Position numbers and translations under genes: made by a program. The notes under the pieces were generated by a model. That model was not told where the DNA came from. It was given only the letters and a program-made list of their open reading frames with translations, and did not search any database. A stretch of DNA of 64,000 nucleotides from Fusobacterium sp. (GTDB taxonomy: Bacteria > Fusobacteriota > Fusobacteriia > Fusobacteriales > Fusobacteriaceae). Below are positions 7,961-16,704 of the stretch, one piece after another. The stretch covers positions 1 through 64,000 of the forward strand of contig NZ_JAGIRL010000025.1 in the NCBI RefSeq assembly GCF_019012925.1, in the 5' to 3' direction. Positions within the stretch are counted from its first letter, which is position 1; each line of letters opens with the position of its first letter.

Positions 7961-9394
7961 TCAACTAAGAAAAGTGTTGTTGATAGGAATGGAGAGAGTA
8001 ACTTTTGTACCCTTTCCTATTTCACTCTCTATTGAAATATCAATTTTTAATAGAGTACAAATTTTTTTTACAATGGAAAGTCCCAAGCCATGACTGCCCA
8101 ATTTTCTACTTCTACCTTTATCCACTCTAAAAAATCTATCATAAATATGTTCAAGATCTTCATTTGAGATTCCAATTCCATTGTCTACAATCTCTATTTT
8201 TAATATTTTATCCAATTCAACTCTTATATTGATAATTTTTCCAGAACCATATTTTATAGCATTTTCAACAAGATTAAAAAGTAATTGTTTAAATAGATAT
8301 CTATCAGAATAGATAAAAAAACTTTCTGAAAAGATATTGATGGTCTGTTCAGGATATATCACTTTAAAATGTTGTTTAATCTCTTCGAATAACATTAAAA
8401 TATCTATCTTGCTAATTTCAAGGCTATTACTATCATCTTTGGCTAAAAATAGGAGTTTTGTAACAAGATTTGCCATATTATTAGTTTCTTCATAGATAGC
8501 TGTTAGACTCTCGTCTACTAAATCTTTTCTTTCAAACCCCCACCTTTTAATCATATTTACATAACTATTGATAATAAAAATAGGAGTTTTAAGCTCATGT
8601 GAAGCATTGTTAACAAAATCAATTTGAGCTTCAGTTTGCTCCTTTAATCTTTCTAACATTTGATTGTATGAGTTTGTAATATTGTCAAACTCAATAAACT
8701 TATTTTTTGATTTAATATTTTTATTTAAATTGACTAAATTTATCTTGTTTGTAATATCTTGTAGTCTGGTTAAGGAGCTAGTAAAATCTCTATAAAATCT
8801 TTTTGAGATAACAATGCTTAAAAAAGTAGTTATACTTATTAAGATGATTGAGATTCTAAAAATTCTAAGTAAGATTCTTTTTTCTTGAGAAAGTTTTTTT
8901 ATAATCAAAATCTGTATTGGTTCTTGGTTAGGAATTTTGAACTCTCTATTTAAATATTGAAAATCAGGGAGATTAAAAAGAAGAAATTTACTGATGTTGA
9001 TTTCAAGATTACCATTTACATCTCTTCGAGTAAAAAATTTTTTTCTCTGTACTTGATCAGAAAATTTGCTATCTTCTAACTTGGTTAATATATTATCAAT
9101 ATAATCTAATGTATAGACATTGTTATTATGTTTAAATATGACAAAAGTATTTGGCATTTTAGGGCACTCCTCTAAAGCCCCGTAAAAAAGTTCGTCCCAA
9201 CTTTTTCCAAGAGACAATTTCTTTTCAAATTCACCTACTTCATACCTAATAAAACTGTTAATGGAGAGTATATCTGTATCAGTATCTTTAATAATGTATG
9301 AGATGAAGAAATAGAGTAGTCCAATATATGAGATAAAAAAGATAGATATTATAAAAAAATAACTTTTGTATAGCTCTTTAGATATTTTTTTCAA
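7961..9394 (-). CDS. Two-component sensor histidine kinase
   Basis: 477 residues. A membrane helix (about 12-35), an extracytoplasmic sensing region (about 36-175), a second helix (about 178-200), HAMP-like linker, HisKA with the phospho-acceptor in NNASHELKTP, and HATPase with LVENAIKYG (N box), DNGIGIS (G1), FFRVDKGRSR and HGLGLSIVKK (G2). It starts 16 nt after the response regulator gene. The pair diverges from a six-gene envelope sugar operon at 10272, the same layout as PmrAB- or PhoPQ-type control of lipid-A modification. The sensed signal cannot be read from the sequence. Confidence 0.95.
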   Translation of the reverse strand: MKKISKELYKSYFFIISIFFISYIGLLYFFISYIIKDTDTDILSINSFIRYEVGEFEKKLSLGKSWDELFYGALEECPKMPNTFVIFKHNNNVYTLDYIDNILTKLEDSKFSDQVQRKKFFTRRDVNGNLEINISKFLLFNLPDFQYLNREFKIPNQEPIQILIIKKLSQEKRILLRIFRISIILISITTFLSIVISKRFYRDFTSSLTRLQDITNKINLVNLNKNIKSKNKFIEFDNITNSYNQMLERLKEQTEAQIDFVNNASHELKTPIFIINSYVNMIKRWGFERKDLVDESLTAIYEETNNMANLVTKLLFLAKDDSNSLEISKIDILMLFEEIKQHFKVIYPEQTINIFSESFFIYSDRYLFKQLLFNLVENAIKYGSGKIINIRVELDKILKIEIVDNGIGISNEDLEHIYDRFFRVDKGRSRKLGSHGLGLSIVKKICTLLKIDISIESEIGKGTKVTLSIPINNTFLS

Positions 9395-9409
9395 TTAGAT
9401 ACCTCCAAT

Positions 9410-10069
9410 TTAAGATTTTAAAATATATCCAAATCCTCGAACAGTTTCAATATAATTTTTTTTCATTTTTTTACGTAGGGCATTGATATAGACATCTACT
9501 ATTTTATCATCACCTTCATAATCAAATCCCCAGATATTTTCTAAGATCTTTTCTCTAGAGAGAACTAGTTCCCGATTTATTAGAAAATATTCAAGTAGAG
9601 CAAATTCACGTTTAGTAATACTGATCTCTTGATTATCTATATAGAATTTTTTTTGTTGTAGATCTAACTTTAAATTCTTGTAAATTAAAAAATCTTTGGA
9701 CTTATAGTTACTTTTGTTTCTAAATGCTACTCTCATTCTTGCAAAAAGTTCATCAATATTGAAAGGTTTAGTTATGTAATCATCAGCTCCCATATCTAAA
9801 AGTTCAATCTTGTTTTTTATCTGATCTTTTGCAGTAATTACAATTATTGGAATTTCAGACATAGATCTAATATTTTTACAGACCTCTTCTCCTGAAAGTT
9901 TTGGTAACATTAAATCCAATAGTATGAGATCATATTTATTAGAGTTAAATTTATCAATTCCATCATCTCCATCAATAGCAATATCTACTTTATAACCTTC
10001 ATGTGTTAGCTCTAACTGTAAGATTCTTCTTATTTTTTCATCATCTTCTATAATTAAAATATTTTTCAA
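9410..10069 (-). CDS. OmpR-family response regulator
   Basis: 219 residues. The receiver domain has the acidic pair IIEDDEK near the N-terminus, the phosphorylatable Asp in LILLDLMLPKLSG, Thr in VITAKDQ and Lys in DDYITKPFN. The C-terminal winged helix carries the OmpR/PhoB signatures ITKREFALLEYF and VDVYINALRKKM and ends ETVRGFGYIL. It partners the kinase downstream. The 202-bp gap to the divergent operon at 10272 is the natural place for its binding site; no convincing direct repeat could be fixed there by eye. Confidence 0.96.
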   Translation of the reverse strand: MKNILIIEDDEKIRRILQLELTHEGYKVDIAIDGDDGIDKFNSNKYDLILLDLMLPKLSGEEVCKNIRSMSEIPIIVITAKDQIKNKIELLDMGADDYITKPFNIDELFARMRVAFRNKSNYKSKDFLIYKNLKLDLQQKKFYIDNQEISITKREFALLEYFLINRELVLSREKILENIWGFDYEGDDKIVDVYINALRKKMKKNYIETVRGFGYILKS

Positions 10070-10271
10070 AATCCCACCTCAAATTAATTTTTTATTCCTA
10101 TTATAACACCTAAAAATTAAAATTTAGTAAATAAAAAAAATATTTTTTTTAAATACAAAGTTAAGAGTAGAAAAAATCTATATTCAAAAAAATAAAAAAA
10201 TTTTTCTTTACCATTTTTTTACTTTTGTTTATTAAAATCAAAATATCAAAATTAGTAGGAGGAAAGATACA
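10070..10271. promoter_or_regulatory. Divergent intergenic region: two-component system / envelope sugar operon
   Basis: 202 bp of very AT-rich DNA that must hold both promoters. Visible are an imperfect palindrome CTAAAAATTAAAATTTAG near 10109-10126, long A and T tracts (10134-10150, 10190-10227) that could bend DNA, and the ribosome site TAGGAGGAAA before the ATG at 10272. I could not place consensus -35/-10 hexamers or a PmrA-type direct repeat with confidence. Confidence 0.45.
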
Positions 10272-10997
10272 ATGAAACGTATTTCAGTAGTAGCCCCAGT
10301 GTATAACGAGAGAGAAAATATCTCAAATTTCATAAATAAAGTTGGGGCAAGTTTAAAAAAATGTGCACTATCTTATGAGATTATTCTTGTAGATGATGGA
10401 AGTACAGATGGAAGTTATGAGGTATTAGAGGAGGAATCTAAAAAAGATGGTCATGTAAGAATTTATCATTTTACTTGTAATAATGGACAAACAGCAGCAT
10501 TAGATGCAGGTTTTAAAAAAGCAACAGGAGATGTTGTTATTATGATGGACTCAGATTTACAAACTAATCCAGAAGATATCCATTTACTATTACCGTATTT
10601 ACAAGATTATGATATGGTGAATGGGAAAAGAGAGACTAGAGAAGATGGATTAAAAAGAAAAATTTCTTCTATTATTGGAAATGGAGTTAGAAATTTTATA
10701 ACTAAAGATAATATTGTAGATACTGGTTGTCCATTGAAAGTTTTTAAAAAAGAGGTGGTAGAGAGTTTTTACCTGTATGAAGGAATGCATAGATTCTTAC
10801 CAACATTAGCTAAGATAAATGGTTATCGAGTAATTGAAGTTCCTGTAAGACACTATGATAGAGAGTTTGGAGTATCAAAATATGGAGTTTTTAATCGATT
10901 GTTCAAAGGATTAAAAGATGCATTTGCAGTGAGATGGATGAAAAAAAGAGCCTTGAGATATGAGTTTAAAGAGAGGAGAGAAGAGTGTTCAAATTAG
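10272..10997 (+). CDS. GT2 glycosyltransferase, DPM1/ArnC-like (polyprenyl-phosphate sugar synthase)
   Basis: 241 residues. GT2 signatures: VVAPVYNERENI, ILVDDGSTDGS, ALDAGFKKATGD, the metal/nucleotide-binding MMDSDLQTNPEDI, and the ArnC/DPM1-type DTGCPLKVFKK and HRFLPTLAK. Relatives join a nucleotide sugar to undecaprenyl or dolichyl phosphate. E. coli ArnC is over 300 residues with two C-terminal membrane helices; this protein ends before any helix, so it is a soluble type. It overlaps the next gene, a small LAB_N membrane protein, which may anchor it (inference). The Ugd and epimerase genes downstream suggest UDP-GalA or UDP-GlcA as donor. Confidence 0.85.
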   Translation: MKRISVVAPVYNERENISNFINKVGASLKKCALSYEIILVDDGSTDGSYEVLEEESKKDGHVRIYHFTCNNGQTAALDAGFKKATGDVVIMMDSDLQTNPEDIHLLLPYLQDYDMVNGKRETREDGLKRKISSIIGNGVRNFITKDNIVDTGCPLKVFKKEVVESFYLYEGMHRFLPTLAKINGYRVIEVPVRHYDREFGVSKYGVFNRLFKGLKDAFAVRWMKKRALRYEFKERREECSN

Positions 10998-11254
10998 ATT
11001 TTTTTATGTTAATAGGGCTATTAGGACAGATATTTTTTTCAATACGTTTTTTGGTTCAGTGGTTGGCAAGTGAAAAAGCTAAAAAAAGTGTTATTCCCTT
11101 TTCCTTTTGGATATTTAGTTTACTTGGAAGTTTGAGTTTATTAATTTATGCTATTTATAGGAAAGATCCAATATTCATACTGGGACAGTTGCCTAATCTT
11201 TTAATCTACTCAAGAAATATATGGTTGATCAGAAAAAGAGGTAAAAATGAGTGA
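10985..11254 (+). CDS. LAB_N-domain small membrane protein
   Basis: 89 residues with three predicted membrane helices. It matches the lipid-A biosynthesis N-terminal domain (PF07578): GLLGQIFFSIRFLVQWLASEK, IPFSFWIFSLLGS, DPIFILGQLPNLLIYSRN. The GTG at 10985 is the start, with GGAG six nt upstream and an overlap of 13 nt with the GT2 gene. The domain occurs alone beside ArnT-like transferases, or at the N-terminus of some LpxB proteins. Its role is not established; here it could anchor the soluble GT2 or move the lipid-linked sugar across the membrane, since no ArnE/ArnF-like flippase is present (inference). Confidence 0.85.
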   Translation: MFKLDFFMLIGLLGQIFFSIRFLVQWLASEKAKKSVIPFSFWIFSLLGSLSLLIYAIYRKDPIFILGQLPNLLIYSRNIWLIRKRGKNE

Positions 11255-12821
11255 GAAAAGAAATATATTCTATCTACTTTTATTGGCTCTTGTAGCTTTC
11301 AGTAGTAATATTTGGGTAAGATCAGCAGATATAATGGAAGCAAGAAATTTTATTACTGCAAGAGAGATGTTAGAGAGTAAAAATTATATAATAACAACTT
11401 TGAATGGACAACTTAGGTTTGAAAAACCACCACTTCCTACTTGGCTTACAGCTCTTGTAATGAAAATTACAGGAAATATAGAAAATGAAGTATTATTAAG
11501 GATACCAGTGATATTGATAAGTGTACTTTTAATATATTTTATATATAAAGTTGTATTGGAGTTTAAAAAATCACATAGAGTTGCTCTTTTATCTGCTTTT
11601 GTAGGAACCACAATGTTTATGTTAATAAAAATAGGAAATGAGAATAGTTGGGATATGTATACCTATGTATTCTCCTTTGGAGCAATATTTTTCTTAGTAA
11701 AAGGCTTGAAAAGTAAAAAAATGGGATATTTTATAGGTTGTAGTATTTTTTTATCTTGCTCTATTTTGAGTAAGGGACCAGTTGGAATATATGGTTTATT
11801 TATTCCTTTTTTAATTGCTCATATCTATGTCTATGGTAAGACAAAATACCTTGAAAATAGAAAAAATTTATTATATATGCTGATTATAACTCTCATATTA
11901 TCTGGAATTTGGCCACTATTAGCCTATAGGAGTTATCCTGAGTATTTTTTATCTGTTCTAAAAAAAGAGAGTGGTACTTGGAGAAGTAAGCATACACAAG
12001 GTATATTTTACTATCTAGATTATTTTATATATACGGGTTCTTGGATATTTTTTTCAATATTAGGAGTGAATAAAAAAATACTAGAGAGATACAGCAAGGA
12101 GAAAAGATATTCAAAATTTTTATTTATTTGGAACATATTAATTTTTGTATTTCTATCTCTAATAAAAATGAAGAAAAAAAGATATGGAATTCCTTTATAT
12201 ATTCTTTCAAGTATGGAGATAGGAGTTATATGTGACTACTATTATGATAAATTTTGGTATGAATTAAACTCTTTTGACAAAATATTTTTAAAAATTCAAA
12301 AGTATTTTATAAGCTTTATATCTATAGGAATAGTTGGTATTCTATTTGAATTTGGGTATTTAAATGGAAAATTATCTTTGAAATATATTTTAATTTGTAC
12401 ATTAATTTTAGGAGTATTTAATTATAAGATTTTAAAAAATCAAGAGAAAGTAAAATATGTAATAATTGGAACAGGAGTATTTATGTTACTTGTGAATATT
12501 ACAGCAAGTTGGTTTATAGATAGGAATTTTTATAATAAATCTTTTGTGAACAAATATGATAAATTAAGTGTTTTAAGAGAGGAGACTCCTAGTTTGGAGA
12601 TATATTCAGAGGATTATGAAATTGAAGATGTTTGGAGAGTAGGAAAGAGAATAAATAATTTAGATAAAAGTATAGAGTTACCAGAGGAATTTATCCTACT
12701 TGGAAAATTAGAAAAAAATTTAAGTAAAGATTATAAGATAGAATTAGAAAAAACCTATGTAAAAGATAAAGATGAGTTGGTAAAGTTGTATTATTTAAAA
12801 AAGAAGGAGAGTAAAATATGA
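11247..12821 (+). CDS. ArnT-like glycosyltransferase (GT83/PMT family), first copy
   Basis: 524 residues with about ten membrane helices. After the first helix comes the ArnT/PMT acidic loop SADIMEARNFITAREML and then LNGQLRFEKPPLPTWL, matching the conserved EKPPL motif of aminoarabinose and galacturonate transferases. A soluble extracytoplasmic tail (about 430-524) follows. Such enzymes move a sugar from undecaprenyl phosphate to lipid A or core at the periplasmic face. It overlaps the previous gene by 8 nt and the next by 4 nt. The sugar is inferred from the epimerase and Ugd genes; the acceptor is not proven. Confidence 0.85.
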   Translation: MSEKRNIFYLLLLALVAFSSNIWVRSADIMEARNFITAREMLESKNYIITTLNGQLRFEKPPLPTWLTALVMKITGNIENEVLLRIPVILISVLLIYFIYKVVLEFKKSHRVALLSAFVGTTMFMLIKIGNENSWDMYTYVFSFGAIFFLVKGLKSKKMGYFIGCSIFLSCSILSKGPVGIYGLFIPFLIAHIYVYGKTKYLENRKNLLYMLIITLILSGIWPLLAYRSYPEYFLSVLKKESGTWRSKHTQGIFYYLDYFIYTGSWIFFSILGVNKKILERYSKEKRYSKFLFIWNILIFVFLSLIKMKKKRYGIPLYILSSMEIGVICDYYYDKFWYELNSFDKIFLKIQKYFISFISIGIVGILFEFGYLNGKLSLKYILICTLILGVFNYKILKNQEKVKYVIIGTGVFMLLVNITASWFIDRNFYNKSFVNKYDKLSVLREETPSLEIYSEDYEIEDVWRVGKRINNLDKSIELPEEFILLGKLEKNLSKDYKIELEKTYVKDKDELVKLYYLKKKESKI

Positions 12822-13873
12822 AAATAGTAGTAACAGGAGGAGCAGGATTTATAGGATCACATCTATGTGAACAACTTTTGGAAAATGGACACAGAGTAAT
12901 AGTAATTGATAATTTTGATGAATTTTATTCCTATGAGATAAAACTAAAGAATATTCTTGAATGTACAAAAAATATAGAAAAATTACCACTAATAAAAGAA
13001 TTTTTAAAAAATGCTCTTTCAAAAGATCAAATTATAAGGGAGATATCATATTTAGTAGAGAACAAAAATTATAAGTTATATTATGAAGATATTAGAAATT
13101 TATCAAAAATAGAAGAGATTTTTAAAGAGGAGGCTCCAGAGTTGATAATAAACTTGGCTGGACTAGCTGGAGTAAGACCTTCATTGGAGCGTCCATTAGA
13201 GTATGAAGAGGTGAATATAAGAGGATATATGAATCTTTTGGAGATGTGTAAAAAATATGGTGTAGGCAAATTTATACAAGCTTCTTCTTCATCAGTTTAT
13301 GGAAATAATAAAAAAGTTCCATTTTCAGAGCTAGACAGTGTCGATTATCCAATATCTCCATATGCAAGTACTAAAAAATCTTGTGAATTAATAGGATATA
13401 CTTATCATAAATTATATTCAATAGATATGCTACAATTGAGATTTTTCACTGTATATGGAGAGAGACAGAGACCAGATTTAGCTATTCATAAATTTACAAA
13501 ACAGATTTTAAATGGTGAGAAAGTGACAATGTATGGGGATGGAAAGACTTATAGAGATTATACCTATGTAGGAGATATAGTTGATGGAGTAAAGAGAGGA
13601 ATTGATTATTTACTTGAGAATAAAGACGTCTATGAGATCTTAAATATAGGAAACTTTAATACTGTTTCATTGAAAGAGATGATAGAGGTAATAGAGAAAG
13701 AACTTAATATAAAAGGGGAGATAGTATTACTTCCAATGCAACCTGGAGATGTTACAAGAACTTTTGCTGATATATCTAAGGCAGAAAAAATGATTGGATA
13801 TAGACCTAAAATTGAATTTAAAGAGGGGATAAAAAGATTTATATCTTGGTATAAAAAGGAGAATGAAATTTAG
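12818..13873 (+). CDS. UDP-glucuronate 4-epimerase-like SDR enzyme
   Basis: 351 residues of the extended short-chain dehydrogenase family. NAD-binding TGGAGFIGSH sits at the N-terminus, with SSSSVYG, the catalytic pair in SPYASTKK (Tyr-x-x-x-Lys), and RFFTVYGERQRPDLA, a pattern typical of UDP-glucuronate 4-epimerases (RFFTVYG..GRPDMA) more than of GalE. Expected reaction: UDP-GlcA to UDP-GalA in the cytoplasm. The next gene is Ugd, which makes UDP-GlcA, so substrate and gene order agree. An ATGA overlap (12818) couples it to the ArnT-like gene. Substrate specificity is inferred from motif and context. Confidence 0.85.
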   Translation: MKIVVTGGAGFIGSHLCEQLLENGHRVIVIDNFDEFYSYEIKLKNILECTKNIEKLPLIKEFLKNALSKDQIIREISYLVENKNYKLYYEDIRNLSKIEEIFKEEAPELIINLAGLAGVRPSLERPLEYEEVNIRGYMNLLEMCKKYGVGKFIQASSSSVYGNNKKVPFSELDSVDYPISPYASTKKSCELIGYTYHKLYSIDMLQLRFFTVYGERQRPDLAIHKFTKQILNGEKVTMYGDGKTYRDYTYVGDIVDGVKRGIDYLLENKDVYEILNIGNFNTVSLKEMIEVIEKELNIKGEIVLLPMQPGDVTRTFADISKAEKMIGYRPKIEFKEGIKRFISWYKKENEI

Positions 13874-13874
13874 T

Positions 13875-15197
13875 ATGAAGATAAGTATAATTGGAACAGG
13901 ATATGTTGGTTTAGTTCAAGGGGTTACACTTGCTAATTTTGGAGCAAATGTAATCTGTATGGATGTGAATAAAGAGAGGATTGCAAAGTTACAAGAGGGT
14001 AGTATCCCTATTTTTGAACCAGGTTTAGAGGAGTTGCTAAAGAAAAATCAAGAGGCTAAAAGAATTGAATTTACAACAGAGATAAAATATGCCGTGGAAA
14101 ATTCAGAAGTTATTTTTATAGCTGTTGGAACACCACCTGCTTCAGATGGTTCAGCAGATATTCATTATATCCTAGATGTTGCTAAAAGTATAGGAGAGTA
14201 TATCAATGGGTATAAGGTTATAGTGAATAAGTCTACTGTTCCAGTTGGTACGGCTAAGTTAGTAAAAGAGTGTATAAACCAAGAGTTATTAAAAAGATCT
14301 GTAGAAATGGAGTTTGATATTGTATCTAATCCAGAATTTTTAAGAGAGGGAAAAGCGGTGTTGGATTGTCAAAAGCCTGATAGAATAGTTATAGGGTATG
14401 AAAGTGAAAAGGCTAAGGAAATAATGCAAAAAGTCTATGATGTGTTATTTATAAATGCAACTCCATTTATATTTACTAATATAGAGACGGCTGAGCTGAT
14501 AAAGTATGCTTCAAATGCCTTTTTAGCTGTAAAAATCTCATATATTAATGAGATTGCCTTGTTGGCAGAGAAAGTTGGAGCAAATACTCAGGAAATTGCA
14601 AGAGCTATGGGAATGGATGGAAGAATATCTCCTAAATTTTTACACTGTGGGGCTGGATATGGAGGATCTTGTTTTCCTAAGGATACAAAAGCTATAGTAG
14701 ATATAGCAAATAAGTATGATGAGGATATGTATATTATAAGGGCAGCAATTGCAGCTAATGAAAAACAGAAAAGAAAGATAACAGAAAAAATTATTAAAAA
14801 GATGGATGGAGTTTCAAATAAAATAATAGGTGTCTTAGGACTTTCATTTAAACCCGATACAGATGATATGAGAGAGGCACCAAGTTTGGATATAATTAGA
14901 GGATTAGTAAAAGCTGGAGCAAAGATTCATGCATATTGCCCAGAGGGGATAAAAGAAGCAAGGTGGAGATTAAAAGATATAGAGAAAGATATAATTTACT
15001 GTGCAGATGAGTATTCAACAGCTAATGGTGTAGATGCTATGGTGTTGATAACAGAATGGAATCAATTCAGGGGAATGAATTTGAAAAAAATAAGAGAGAG
15101 AATGAGTGATAACTACTATTTCGATCTGAGAAATGTGTATATAAAAGATGGAAATATTAGAAAAGATTTCAAATACTTTCCAGTTGGGCAAAATTAG
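13875..15197 (+). CDS. ugd: UDP-glucose 6-dehydrogenase
   Basis: About 440 residues. NAD-binding IIGTGYVGLVQGVTLA, substrate-binding NPEFLREG, the FLAVKISYINE segment, the catalytic-cysteine motif GYGGSCFPKD and the C-terminal GLSFKPDTDDMREAPS are all present. It oxidises UDP-glucose to UDP-glucuronate with two NAD+. I prefer the ATG at 13875, directly after the epimerase stop, so that the protein opens with the NAD fold; an in-frame ATG at 13863 would overlap the epimerase and sits on top of its own GGAG. It supplies the epimerase before it, completing a UDP-GalA route. Confidence 0.96.
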   Translation: MKISIIGTGYVGLVQGVTLANFGANVICMDVNKERIAKLQEGSIPIFEPGLEELLKKNQEAKRIEFTTEIKYAVENSEVIFIAVGTPPASDGSADIHYILDVAKSIGEYINGYKVIVNKSTVPVGTAKLVKECINQELLKRSVEMEFDIVSNPEFLREGKAVLDCQKPDRIVIGYESEKAKEIMQKVYDVLFINATPFIFTNIETAELIKYASNAFLAVKISYINEIALLAEKVGANTQEIARAMGMDGRISPKFLHCGAGYGGSCFPKDTKAIVDIANKYDEDMYIIRAAIAANEKQKRKITEKIIKKMDGVSNKIIGVLGLSFKPDTDDMREAPSLDIIRGLVKAGAKIHAYCPEGIKEARWRLKDIEKDIIYCADEYSTANGVDAMVLITEWNQFRGMNLKKIRERMSDNYYFDLRNVYIKDGNIRKDFKYFPVGQN

Positions 15198-15210
15198 ATA
15201 GGGTGTTTGT

Positions 15211-16662
15211 ATGAAAATAAGATTGAAAAATTATTTTTATATATTAGGAATATATATTTTTATAGGAATACCACTAGCATATTCAAGATTTCCAGATACT
15301 AGAAATGAGTTAAAGTATTTTATAATCGTAAAGAGAATGATAGAGGAAAAAAGTTTGTTTGTATTAAAATATTTTTCACAACTCTATCCAGATAAACCAC
15401 CATTATATTTTTGGTTCTTGAGAGTTGGAAGATTTTTAAGTGAGGAGAAATTTACTTTTATAGCTATAGTATTGGGTTCATTGATACCTGCTATGATATT
15501 TACTCTACTTTTTTATAAATTTTTAAAAAAGTTTATAGAGGAGAAAAGAGCTTTTGAAATATCCATATTTTTGTGTACATTACCATATTTTATGGGTGTT
15601 TCAGTTTTTATCAGAATGGACATGCTAATGAATCTATTTATTTTTAGTAGTTTATATCTTTTCTTTAGTTTTTACTATTTTGAGACTTCTATAAGTAGAG
15701 GTAGATTAATCTTATTTTATACATCTATATTTTTGGCTATATTTACAAAGGGGATAGTGGGAATAGCTATACCAATGATAACAACATTATTTTTTTTAGT
15801 AGCTGAAAAGAATATAGGATTTTTAAAAAAAATTAAATTTACCAGGGGAATATCTCTTATTTTTAGTTTAGTTGGAATCTGGTTTTATTTAATATATAGA
15901 TCTTCACAGGGAGCTGAATATATATCACTGTTACTTGGACAAGAAACAGTTGGAAGAATAGTAAATTCTAAAGCACATAGTAGAGGAATATACTATTATT
16001 TAATACAGCTACCACTAATATTTTCACCTTATATATTTATGATTTTAGGTATATTTATCTATTATTTAAAGAGGTTAAAAAGATTTAAAGAGTGGGAGAA
16101 ATTAGAAAAAATAGGATTTAGTTATATCTTTCCAAGCTTTATAATGCTTTCATTAGCCAGTGGAAAATTAGCTATATATCTGTTACCTCTGTTCCCAGGA
16201 GTTGTAATATTGATGTATTATATTTTGAAATATAAGGAGAAAGATAGATTGCTGAATCTTCTATATGAAGTAACAATTAGAATAAACTTTCCTTCATATT
16301 TTTTAATAAAATATAGAAAAAATAGGGGAATATTTGAGATATTTGTAATATCTAATATTTGTATTTTAGTATTGCTGTTGGGAGGATTGAATTATTATAA
16401 TCAAAATTATACATTGGAGCCGTTTGTTCAATTGATAGATAAAATACCTGATAAAGTGGAAGCTTATAGATTTGATGATTATAGAAATTTTGAGTATTTT
16501 AGTAATTATAAGATAGATAATTATGAAGATATAAAAGAGATATCTAAAGGATATTTTATGGTTAGAAATAAATATAAGAAGGAGATAGAAAAGATGCACC
16601 CTCAATTGATATATGAGAATAGAGAGTATTCTCTATATAGTATAAGTGAGGTAAGTAAATAA
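15211..16662 (+). CDS. ArnT-like glycosyltransferase (GT83/PMT family), second copy
   Basis: 483 residues with about ten membrane helices. Near the N-terminus are the acidic loop YSRFPDTRNELKYF and YPDKPPLYFWFLR, the equivalent of the EKPPL motif in the first copy, so both appear intact. A short soluble tail closes the protein. It is divergent from the 524-residue copy in the same operon. Two transferases may serve two positions on lipid A or core, as multiple galacturonate transferases do in Rhizobium; that comparison is inference. It is the last gene of the operon, followed at once by a terminator. Confidence 0.8.
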   Translation: MKIRLKNYFYILGIYIFIGIPLAYSRFPDTRNELKYFIIVKRMIEEKSLFVLKYFSQLYPDKPPLYFWFLRVGRFLSEEKFTFIAIVLGSLIPAMIFTLLFYKFLKKFIEEKRAFEISIFLCTLPYFMGVSVFIRMDMLMNLFIFSSLYLFFSFYYFETSISRGRLILFYTSIFLAIFTKGIVGIAIPMITTLFFLVAEKNIGFLKKIKFTRGISLIFSLVGIWFYLIYRSSQGAEYISLLLGQETVGRIVNSKAHSRGIYYYLIQLPLIFSPYIFMILGIFIYYLKRLKRFKEWEKLEKIGFSYIFPSFIMLSLASGKLAIYLLPLFPGVVILMYYILKYKEKDRLLNLLYEVTIRINFPSYFLIKYRKNRGIFEIFVISNICILVLLLGGLNYYNQNYTLEPFVQLIDKIPDKVEAYRFDDYRNFEYFSNYKIDNYEDIKEISKGYFMVRNKYKKEIEKMHPQLIYENREYSLYSISEVSK

Positions 16663-16664
16663 TA

Positions 16665-16703
16665 AAAATAGAGAGATAACTAATAGTTTTCTCTCTATTT
16701 TTT
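16665..16703. terminator. Bidirectional terminator between the sugar operon and zupT
   Basis: AAAATAGAGAGA (16665-16676) pairs with TCTCTCTATTTT (16690-16701), followed by TTTTTT on the plus strand; the minus strand also ends in T residues. It lies exactly between the convergent genes. Confidence 0.8.
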
Positions 16704-16704
16704 A

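Noticed and set aside
10272..16662. Aminoarabinose (arn) operon
   Set aside because: Genes for ArnA formyltransferase, ArnB aminotransferase and ArnD deformylase are absent; the epimerase points to GalA instead.
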